A DNA stretch of 64,000 bases from a virus, in IMG/VR virus record IMGVR_UViG_3300044613_004618, positions 62,001 to 126,000 of that record. One strand, 5' to 3'. The position numbers and the translations under genes are program-made. The notes under the pieces were generated by a model. It was not told the origin of the DNA. It worked only from the letters and a program-made list of their open reading frames with translations, and did no database searches. This document shows, piece after piece, positions 6,667-13,979 of the stretch (positions are counted from its first letter, which is position 1; each line of letters starts with the position of its first letter).

Positions 6667-9600
6667 ATGCCAGACTCGATCCTCTCTGGGCCGACGCAGC
6701 CGCCCCCGACGCGCGCATTTGGTGACATTAGCGCTTTGCGCAGCGGCATCTTCGATCGAGCACTGCAAAGCGCGTCTTCGCTCGAGCCAATCAAGAACGA
6801 TCTCTACACGCTCCAGCTTTCGGGCGTGCAGTACACCGGCCCGGAACGCTACACAAAGGCCGACCAGAAAAAAGCCGTCCTCACGGGCAACTCGCTTCAC
6901 CGGCGGCTCACAGGCACCTGGAATCTGATTGACAACGCCACCGGGCAGCCAATCGCGCAGCGCCCGCAGACGATCGCCCACGTGCCGTACCTTACCGACT
7001 CCGGCACGTTCGTGAACCGGGGCGTCGAGTACACCCTCGCCCACCAGATGCGCCTCAAGCCGGGCGTCTACACCCGCGAGAAGGACAACGGTGAGCTTGA
7101 GGCGCACGTCAACGTGCTGCCCGGCAAGGGTCGGATGCACCGGTACTTCCTAGACCCAAAGACCGGCGTGCTGAACATCAACATCGGCCAAGCGAAGATT
7201 CCACTCATGCCGCTGCTCAAGGCGATGGGCGCCAAAGAATCCGACATCCGCGCCGCCTGGGGCAACGAGATCACCGCCGTCAACATGGAGAAGGGCGATG
7301 CGGGAACCCTTGACAAGCTCTACCAGCGCCTTGTCTACAAGCAGGTCCCTGGACTGGACGCCGCCGCCAAGCAGAAGGCAATTGCGGACGAGTTTGCCCG
7401 CATGGAACTCGACCCCGACGTTACGCGGCGCACTCTTGGCAAGGAATACAAAAACCTTACCCCCGAGGCGATTCTCGACGTTACGAAAAAGCTCATTGCC
7501 CTCAACCGCAAAGAAGCTGATCCAGACGACCGCGACGCCATGGCGTACCAGAGCGTCGTTGGACCCGAGGATCTGATCTCCGAGCGGTTCACCAAGGACA
7601 AGCAGAGCCTGCGCAAGCTGCTCTGGAAGGCGACCGCCAGGAAGAACCTGGATCACGTCCCGACCGGCGTGTTCAACAAGGCCATTCAGGCGGCGCTGAT
7701 CGGTTCGGGCCTGGGCAGCTCGCTCGAGGAAATCAATCCGGCCGAGATCTTCGACCACCAGGGCCGCGTGACCCGCATGGGTGAGGGCGGCATCGGCTCG
7801 CTCGACGCAGTGCCCCAGGAATCGCGCAGTGTCCAGCCCAGCCACCTTGGGTTCGTGGACTTCCTGCGCACGCCGGAATCAGGCAAGGTGGGCGTCGACA
7901 TGCGCTTCGCGCGCGGCGCCATGAAGGGCGCCGACGGCAAGATCTACACGCCGGTCGTGAACATGAAGACCGGGCAGTCCGAGCTGAAAACGCCGGGCGA
8001 GCTGGCCGACATGCCGTTGGCCTTCCCCGGCGAGGACAAGGGCGACATGCCGATGGTTGCCGCGCTGGTGGGCGGCAAGATGAAGTACGTCCCGCGCGAA
8101 GAAGTCCAGTTCTCGCTGCCCCACATGGACAACACGTTCTCGGGTCTCTCGAACATGGTCCCGATGAAGTCCTACATGAAGGGCCACCGCGTGATTATGG
8201 CCAGCCGCATGTTCACCCAGGCCCTGCCACTCTCGGGTGCCGAGGCGCCGCTGGTCCAGTCCGCCGTGGCCGATAAAGACGGTGTCTCTCACGAAGACGA
8301 GATGGGAGAGCGGCTCGGCGCCGTGAAGGCGCAGTTTGCGGGCCAAGTGATTTCGGCAGAGCCGGGCATGATCGTGCTGCGCGACCGCGAGGGCAAGAAG
8401 CACGAGATCGACCTGTACAACGACATGCCATTCAACCGTAAGACGTTTTGGCACCAGACGCCGGTCGTGAAGCCGGGCGACGTAATCAAGCCCGGGCAAC
8501 TCCTGGCCCACTCAAACTTCACGAACCCGCAGGGCACTGCGGCGATGGGTAAGAACTTGCGCGTGGCCTACCTGCCGTACCAGGGTAAGAACTACGAAGA
8601 CGCCGTGGTGATCTCGGAGTCCACTGCGAAGAAGCTCACCAGTGAGCACATGTACCAGCACGAGGCCGAATGGGACGATAACAGTCACGTCGGCAAGAAA
8701 GCTTTCGTCTCGCTCTTCCCGGGCGAGTACGACAAGAAGCAGCTCGAGAACTTCGACGACAAGGGTGCCATCAAGAAGGGCACCGTGGTCAACTACGGTG
8801 ACCCGCTGATCCTCCAGGCCAAAGCCAAGGACACCGTCTACGGCAAAGTTCACCGAGGGCGGGCGGGCAACTTCACCAACGAAACGCTCACTTGGGAGCA
8901 CCACTCGCCGGGTGTAGTTACTGACGTCGAGCACACCAATAAGGGCGTGTCGGTCGTCGTGAAGAGCCAGGCCGAGATGCAGGTCGGCGACAAGCTCACC
9001 GGCCGCTACGGCGACAAGGGCGTCGTGGCGGACATCGTTCCCGATCACCGCATGCCCCAAGACAAGGAGGGCAACCCCTACGAGATCCTCGTCTCGCCGC
9101 TGGGCCTGATCTCCCGCGTGAATCCCGCGCAGGTCATCGAGGCGGCGCTGGGCAAGGTGGCTGCGAAGACCGGCCAGCCGTTCAAGCTCAAGGATTTCGA
9201 GAACGACAAGGACCTGGTGGATTTTGCCCAGAACGAGCTTGGGAAGCACGGCCTCTCCGATACTGAGGACGTCACTGATCCGGAAACCGGCCGTAAGATC
9301 AAAGGCGTGCTGACCGGTAACCGGTTCTTCATGAAGCTTCACCACACGGCCGAGGCCAAGGGCCAGGGACGCGCGATGGGTAGCTACACCGCCGAGGGCA
9401 CTCCGGCCAAGGGCGGCAGCGAGGGCGCCAAGCGCGTCGGCATGCTGGATCTCGGCGCGCTGCTCTCGCACGGCGCCGGGAAGGTCGTCCGCGACGCGAA
9501 GATGGTCCGCGGCCAGGCCAACCCCGAGTACTGGTCGCAGTTTATGTCGGGCTACACTCCGCCGCTTCCCAAGGTCCCGCACGTCTACGAGAAGTTCGTC

Positions 9601-11043
9601 AACCAGCTCAAGGGCGCCGGGATTAACACCGTGCGCACCGGCACGAAGACGCACATCACGGCGCTCACCGACAAGGACGTGGACCAGCTGGCCGGTGACC
9701 GCGAGATCACGAGCTCAGAGACCGTTGACTGGAAGGGGCGTCTCAAGCCGATCAAGGGCGGCCTGTTCGACGAGACGCTCACGGGCGGCCACGGCGGCAA
9801 CCGCTGGAGCAAGATCACGCTCCACGAGCCGATGCCCAACCCGGTCATGGAGGAGCCGATCCGCCGGGTGCTCGGACTGACCGAGAAGGATTTTCGCTCG
9901 ATCCTCGCCGGGCAGACGCAGTTTTTCGACAAGACCGGCCCGCAGGCCATTCAGGAGGCGCTGGGCCGGATTAACCTGCCCAAGGCGATCGAACAGGCCC
10001 GGTTAGATATCAAATCGGGCCGGAAGACTCTCCGCGACGCTGCAGTGCGGAAGCTGGGCTACCTCAAGAGCGCCGAGGCGCAGGGCATTCATCCCCAGGA
10101 CTGGATGATGACCAAGGTCGGCGTGCTGCCGCCCCTGTTCCGGCCGGTTTCGACGATGGGGGCCAAGAAGCTGCCGCTCGTGGCCGACGCGAACTACCTC
10201 TACAAGGAGCTGCTCGACAGCAACAACGCCCTGAAGGAAGCCTCCGGCGCCCTGAGCGAGTTCGGCGACGAGCGGCTGGGCCTGTACGACGCCATGAAGG
10301 CCGTCTCCGGCCTGGGCGACCCGCTGCAGCCCAAGAACCAGGAGCGCCGCGTGAAGGGCTTCCTCCAGCACATCTTCGGCAGCTCGCCCAAGTACGGCAC
10401 CGTCCAGCGCAAGCTCCTCAGCACGACGACCGACCTGGTCGGCCGGGCCGTGATTACGCCGAATCCCGACCTGAACATGGACGAGGTCGCCCTGCCCGAG
10501 GACAAGGCCTGGGAGGTCTACAAGCCGTTCGTGGTGCGCGGCCTGGTGCGGCGCGGCATGCCGCGGATGCAAGCGCTCGACGCCATTGAAAAGCGCGACA
10601 AGGCTGCTTTTGCCGAGCTGAATACGCAGATGTCGTCGCGGCCAATCGTAATCAACCGTGCGCCGGTGCTCCACCGATACGGTATGATGGCGTTCTATCC
10701 GAAGCTGACCAAGAACAAGGTCATGGAGGTTAACCCGGTCATTACCAAGGGCTTTGGCGCCGACTTTGACGGTGACGCGATGCAGTATCACGTCCCCAGC
10801 ACAGAAGACGCCGCCAAGGAAGCCGTGGAGAAGATGCTGCCCAGCAAAAACCTCTTCTCAACAGCCAGCTTCAAGGCGCACTACGTGCCGAACAAGGACT
10901 ACCAAACCGGCATCTACCTGGCCACGAGCCGGATCGACAAGAAACAGAAGCCCAGGGTATACAGGTCACAGCAGGACGCTATAAACGCCTATCGCCGCGG
11001 TGAGATTGACGTCGATACCCCGGTGCATATCGTCGAGAGTTAA
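6667..11043 (+). CDS. RNA polymerase beta subunit fused to the N-terminal half of beta'
   Basis: A 1458-residue catalytic subunit of a bacterial-type multisubunit RNA polymerase. Residues 1 to about 970 follow beta: a TPESGKVGVDMRF box (TPEGPNIGL region), KNLRVAYLPYQGKNYEDAVV, and GDKLTGRYGDKG (residues 774-785, holding the two active-site lysines). The beta end is GRAMGSYTAEGTP (about 901). From about residue 1000 it follows beta': KPIKGGLFDETL (1027), DWMMTKVGVLPPLFRP, NRAPVLHRYG (1330) and the metal-binding DFDGD (1366-1370; residue 1364 is Gly where most enzymes have Asn). It ends at AINAYRRGEIDVDTPVHI, about where the cyanobacterial gamma (rpoC1) subunit ends. The beta' zinc ribbon is missing and there is no cysteine anywhere. 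No strong ribosome site precedes ATG 6667, which is 5 nt after the previous stop. Confidence 0.97.
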   Translation: MPDSILSGPTQPPPTRAFGDISALRSGIFDRALQSASSLEPIKNDLYTLQLSGVQYTGPERYTKADQKKAVLTGNSLHRRLTGTWNLIDNATGQPIAQRPQTIAHVPYLTDSGTFVNRGVEYTLAHQMRLKPGVYTREKDNGELEAHVNVLPGKGRMHRYFLDPKTGVLNINIGQAKIPLMPLLKAMGAKESDIRAAWGNEITAVNMEKGDAGTLDKLYQRLVYKQVPGLDAAAKQKAIADEFARMELDPDVTRRTLGKEYKNLTPEAILDVTKKLIALNRKEADPDDRDAMAYQSVVGPEDLISERFTKDKQSLRKLLWKATARKNLDHVPTGVFNKAIQAALIGSGLGSSLEEINPAEIFDHQGRVTRMGEGGIGSLDAVPQESRSVQPSHLGFVDFLRTPESGKVGVDMRFARGAMKGADGKIYTPVVNMKTGQSELKTPGELADMPLAFPGEDKGDMPMVAALVGGKMKYVPREEVQFSLPHMDNTFSGLSNMVPMKSYMKGHRVIMASRMFTQALPLSGAEAPLVQSAVADKDGVSHEDEMGERLGAVKAQFAGQVISAEPGMIVLRDREGKKHEIDLYNDMPFNRKTFWHQTPVVKPGDVIKPGQLLAHSNFTNPQGTAAMGKNLRVAYLPYQGKNYEDAVVISESTAKKLTSEHMYQHEAEWDDNSHVGKKAFVSLFPGEYDKKQLENFDDKGAIKKGTVVNYGDPLILQAKAKDTVYGKVHRGRAGNFTNETLTWEHHSPGVVTDVEHTNKGVSVVVKSQAEMQVGDKLTGRYGDKGVVADIVPDHRMPQDKEGNPYEILVSPLGLISRVNPAQVIEAALGKVAAKTGQPFKLKDFENDKDLVDFAQNELGKHGLSDTEDVTDPETGRKIKGVLTGNRFFMKLHHTAEAKGQGRAMGSYTAEGTPAKGGSEGAKRVGMLDLGALLSHGAGKVVRDAKMVRGQANPEYWSQFMSGYTPPLPKVPHVYEKFVNQLKGAGINTVRTGTKTHITALTDKDVDQLAGDREITSSETVDWKGRLKPIKGGLFDETLTGGHGGNRWSKITLHEPMPNPVMEEPIRRVLGLTEKDFRSILAGQTQFFDKTGPQAIQEALGRINLPKAIEQARLDIKSGRKTLRDAAVRKLGYLKSAEAQGIHPQDWMMTKVGVLPPLFRPVSTMGAKKLPLVADANYLYKELLDSNNALKEASGALSEFGDERLGLYDAMKAVSGLGDPLQPKNQERRVKGFLQHIFGSSPKYGTVQRKLLSTTTDLVGRAVITPNPDLNMDEVALPEDKAWEVYKPFVVRGLVRRGMPRMQALDAIEKRDKAAFAELNTQMSSRPIVINRAPVLHRYGMMAFYPKLTKNKVMEVNPVITKGFGADFDGDAMQYHVPSTEDAAKEAVEKMLPSKNLFSTASFKAHYVPNKDYQTGIYLATSRIDKKQKPRVYRSQQDAINAYRRGEIDVDTPVHIVES
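10003..10014. repeat. GATATC palindrome, TTAGATATCAAA
   Basis: In the polymerase fusion gene, encoding L-D-I-K with the rare TTA leucine codon. Confidence 0.5.
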
Positions 11044-11056
11044 ACACGGAGGTTTA
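11041..11056 (+). promoter_or_regulatory. Shine-Dalgarno-in-loop hairpin
   Basis: TAAAC, loop ACGGAG, GTTTA: a perfect 5-bp stem presenting the ribosome-binding core in a hexaloop, directly before ATG 11058. The 5' arm contains the TAA stop of the polymerase gene. It is one of five hairpins of the same design in the window. Confidence 0.55.
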
Positions 11057-11057
11057 C

Positions 11058-11786
11058 ATGTTCACGGTTAATCCCGAACTTCTTACGCTCGCCCGGCAGG
11101 CTTTTGAAAAGTCTGCCGTCGTGCCGTCCGACCCGGCAATGATGGCGGCAGGCGGCGCGCCTCCGATGGGTGGTGGAGCTCCCGATCCGTCAATGATGGG
11201 CGTGCAAGGCGCTGCGCAGCCGGTTGATCCGGCGACGGCTGCCATGGGCGCCGCCCCGCCGCCGGGCGCTGACCCGACGGGCGCCGCGACTGCCGCTGCG
11301 CCTCCGGCCGCGGCTCCAGCCCCGATGCCCCCGGCGACGCCCACCGGCGGCGCTCCGGGTCAGCAGAAGCTCAAGCCCGAGCAGATGATGCAGATGCTCG
11401 ACTACCGGCTCTACAACATGCAGCAGCAGCTCACCGCGATCATGAACGCGATGGGCGTCCAGGTCCCGCCCGAGTCGCTTGTCCTGCCGCCCGGCACGAC
11501 CGGCGCTCCTCCGGCCGAGACGGCGTTGCCTGGCGGTCCGATGGCGCCGCCTCCCCAGGATCCCAACGCTGCCGGTGGCCCGATGCCGCCGGGAGGCCCG
11601 CTGCCCCCAGGCGGCCCGATGGACCCTAGCCAGCCGCCCGTGGACCCCAGCGCTGCCAAGCAGGCGAACTGGTGGGACGCGCCGGTGGCGAAGTTTGTCC
11701 AGGCCAACCCGGAAGAGCCCACCACGACGCAGCTCAAGGCAGCGGCGGTCGGCGCGCTTCTCCGGAGCCTGAACAGTGCGCGTTAA
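11058..11786 (+). CDS. Pro/Gly/Met-rich protein between the two polymerase genes
   Basis: A 242-residue low-complexity protein. The N-terminus has FEKSA (residues 16-20), the motif shared by head-module proteins. Residues 25-105 and 150-205 are made largely of A, P, G and M. Between them is a short helical, Gln/Met-rich segment (EQMMQMLDYRLYNMQQQL), possibly a coiled coil. The C-terminus is helical. It has no cysteine. A Shine-Dalgarno hairpin (11041-11056) precedes the start, and the end overlaps the next gene by 11 nt. Its place inside the polymerase operon suggests a polymerase-associated or virion linker protein; no family is recognised. Confidence 0.55.
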   Translation: MFTVNPELLTLARQAFEKSAVVPSDPAMMAAGGAPPMGGGAPDPSMMGVQGAAQPVDPATAAMGAAPPPGADPTGAATAAAPPAAAPAPMPPATPTGGAPGQQKLKPEQMMQMLDYRLYNMQQQLTAIMNAMGVQVPPESLVLPPGTTGAPPAETALPGGPMAPPPQDPNAAGGPMPPGGPLPPGGPMDPSQPPVDPSAAKQANWWDAPVAKFVQANPEEPTTTQLKAAAVGALLRSLNSAR

Positions 11787-12015
11787 GCTTCAGAACAAGC
11801 TGCAGCCGACCGCGCGGCCCGCGGACAGCGTGGTCATCGAGGACGATCAGGGAAACCCGATCTTCGTGGCGATCCAGTTCGCTGAGTCGATCATGATGTC
11901 AGACATCAACGACCCGGATTTCCACTCGGTCCTTCGCCAGCTTGGAATTGACAAGACCGTCTCGATCACCGAGCTGCAGCCCAAACCCGTGCAGAATGTG
12001 ATCTGGAAGCCCTGA
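11776..12015 (+). CDS. Small hypothetical protein in the polymerase operon
   Basis: A 79-residue soluble protein starting with GTG 11776, which has GGAG 9 nt upstream and overlaps the previous gene by 11 nt. It contains a probable beta hairpin (VVIEDDQGNPIFVAIQF) and a short acidic helix. Two bases separate its stop from the start of the beta' C-terminal gene, so the three are almost certainly co-translated. The size and position would suit a small polymerase accessory subunit (an omega-like role), but I see no sequence resemblance to omega. Confidence 0.5.
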   Translation: MRVKLQNKLQPTARPADSVVIEDDQGNPIFVAIQFAESIMMSDINDPDFHSVLRQLGIDKTVSITELQPKPVQNVIWKP

Positions 12016-12017
12016 CC

Positions 12018-13898
12018 ATGCTCAAGACCACACTAGGCCAGCTGCTTGTCAATCAGGCGCTACCCGAGGACATGCGCAACTATGAGCGTGTCCTGACCAA
12101 GAAGGACATGGGCAAGCTGGCCACCGAACTGGCGCAGAAGCACCCGGATAAGTACCGGGACGTTATGAAGCGCTTGCACGACGCTGGCCGGGACGCGGCG
12201 TACACTACGAACGGTCTGTCGTTCGGGCTCAAAGATATCAAACCGACGCTGGCCGCCCGGGACATCCAGCAGCGTGTGCAGCGGCAGCTCCGCGGGATTC
12301 TGGCCGACCGGAAACTCGACGACAAGACGCGCTCGCTGGCGATTCTCAAGTTGGCCGCAGGCGCCCAGAGCGAGCTGATCGACAAGGTCTATGAAGAAGC
12401 GCGGGGCGTGGACAATCCCCTGGCGCACCAGGTTGCCGGGTCTGCCGTTGGCAACAAGTTCTCGTTGAACTCGCTCATCGGCGCCGACATGCAGTACGTC
12501 GACCACAAGAACGAGCCGATCCCCATTCCTGTGATGCGCGGCTACGGCCAGGGCCTGCGTCCCGTGGAATACTTTGCGGGTGCCTTCGGCACCCGCAAGG
12601 GCGTGATGGATCTGAAAACAGCCACCGCAGACGCTGGCTTTTTCGGCAAGCAGCTCGCCCAGATGACGCACCGCCTGCTTGTCACCGACGACGACGAGCG
12701 CGACGAGGAGCGCCTCGCCGCCGCGCACGACCGCGGTTATCCCACCGACGTCGACGACACCGACAACGAGGGCGCCCTGCTCGCCCGGCCGGTGGGGCCC
12801 TACAAGCGAAACACGGTCCTGACTCCCAGGATCCTGAAAGATATCAAAGAGATGGGCATCCAGGACATCCTGGTCCGTAGCCCGCTCGTGGGCGGCCCAG
12901 AAGACGGCGGCGTTTACGCCAAGGACGTCGGTTACCGCGAAAAGGGCCGCCTGCCGCCGATCGGCGACTATGTCGGCGTCGCCGCGGCCCAGGCTCTCTC
13001 TGAACCGGTAACCCAGGCGCAGATCAGCTCGAAGCACTCCGGCGGCGTCGGCGGCGCGGGCTCAATCTCAGGTTTTAAGGCGATCAACGCCCTGGTCCAG
13101 GTCCCCAAGAAATACCCCGGCGGCGCCACCCATGCGCAGCTCGACGGCCGCGTCCAGGAGATCCGCGAAGCGCCCCAGGGCGGCCATTACGTCCAGATCG
13201 GAGGCCAAGATCACTACGTCCCGGTCGACCAGGAACTCACGGTCAAGAAGGGGCAGGAGATTGAGGCCGGGGACTCCATCACGAGCGGCATGCCCAACCC
13301 ATCAGAAATTGTCCGGCACAAGGGCATCGGCGAGGGGCGGCGGTACTTTGTCAACGCCATGCGCCAGGTGCTCCAAAATTCAGGAATCTCGCCCCATCGG
13401 CGCAACATCGAGCTGCTCTCGCGGGGCTTGGTAAACCACGTCCGCATGACCGACGAGCACGGGGATTACAACCCGGACGACGTCGTTCCCTACTCGATGC
13501 TCGAACGGAGCTGGCAGCCGCGGCAGGGAAGCGTTACGGGCGCCCCCAAAAGTTTGACGGGGCATTATCTCGAGCGCCCGGTGCTTCACTATTCCATCGG
13601 CACAAAAATCGGCAAGAACGTCGCAGGCACGCTCCAAAAGTACGGTATTAACAACGTCGAAGCGCACCGCGAGCCGCCGCCGTTCCAGCCCGAGATGGTT
13701 CGCGGCATGTCGAACATTTCTAACGACCCGGACTGGATGACTCGCATGCTGGGCTCGTACCAGCAAAAGGGGCTGATGGACAGCGTGCACCGCGGCGCAG
13801 TGAGCGACACGGCCGGAAGCAGTTTTGTGCCGTCCCTGGCCCGCGGCGAGACGTTCGGTGTGGCCGGAGCCACGAGCGGATGGCGCCCACAAACGTGA
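12018..13898 (+). CDS. RNA polymerase beta' C-terminal half
   Basis: A 626-residue protein completing the beta' subunit. The N-terminus (TTLGQLLVNQALPEDMRNY) matches the beta' segment just after the rpoC1/rpoC2-type split. GTRKGVMDLKTATADAGFFG (residues about 191-210) is the bridge helix. The trigger loop runs QALSEPVTQAQISSKHSGG from residue 325: the usual histidine (H340) is kept, but the neighbouring conserved Met-Arg (E. coli 932-933) reads Ile-Ser. The remainder follows the beta' C-terminal domain up to about residue 560, then a diverged tail. There is no large insertion in the trigger loop and no cysteine, so the second beta' zinc site is also absent. It starts 2 nt after the small accessory gene. 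Confidence 0.96.
   Translation: MLKTTLGQLLVNQALPEDMRNYERVLTKKDMGKLATELAQKHPDKYRDVMKRLHDAGRDAAYTTNGLSFGLKDIKPTLAARDIQQRVQRQLRGILADRKLDDKTRSLAILKLAAGAQSELIDKVYEEARGVDNPLAHQVAGSAVGNKFSLNSLIGADMQYVDHKNEPIPIPVMRGYGQGLRPVEYFAGAFGTRKGVMDLKTATADAGFFGKQLAQMTHRLLVTDDDERDEERLAAAHDRGYPTDVDDTDNEGALLARPVGPYKRNTVLTPRILKDIKEMGIQDILVRSPLVGGPEDGGVYAKDVGYREKGRLPPIGDYVGVAAAQALSEPVTQAQISSKHSGGVGGAGSISGFKAINALVQVPKKYPGGATHAQLDGRVQEIREAPQGGHYVQIGGQDHYVPVDQELTVKKGQEIEAGDSITSGMPNPSEIVRHKGIGEGRRYFVNAMRQVLQNSGISPHRRNIELLSRGLVNHVRMTDEHGDYNPDDVVPYSMLERSWQPRQGSVTGAPKSLTGHYLERPVLHYSIGTKIGKNVAGTLQKYGINNVEAHREPPPFQPEMVRGMSNISNDPDWMTRMLGSYQQKGLMDSVHRGAVSDTAGSSFVPSLARGETFGVAGATSGWRPQT
12231..12242. repeat. GATATC palindrome, AAAGATATCAAA
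   Basis: In the beta' C-terminal gene, encoding K-D-I-K. Confidence 0.5.
12837..12848. repeat. GATATC palindrome, AAAGATATCAAA
   Basis: Second copy in the beta' C-terminal gene, same phase (K-D-I-K). Confidence 0.5.
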
Positions 13899-13959
13899 TT
13901 CTGTAGGATGTAAGAGCTACGACACGGTAAATTATCGCTTACACGTGTCTTATGATTGC

Positions 13960-13975
13960 GCCGCACGGAGGTGGC
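13960..13975 (+). promoter_or_regulatory. Shine-Dalgarno-in-loop hairpin
   Basis: GCCGC, loop ACGGAG, GTGGC: a 5-bp stem with one G-T wobble, placing the ribosome-binding core in the loop before GTG 13980. The design is the same as at 11041, with a different arm sequence. Confidence 0.5.
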
Positions 13976-13979
13976 TACT

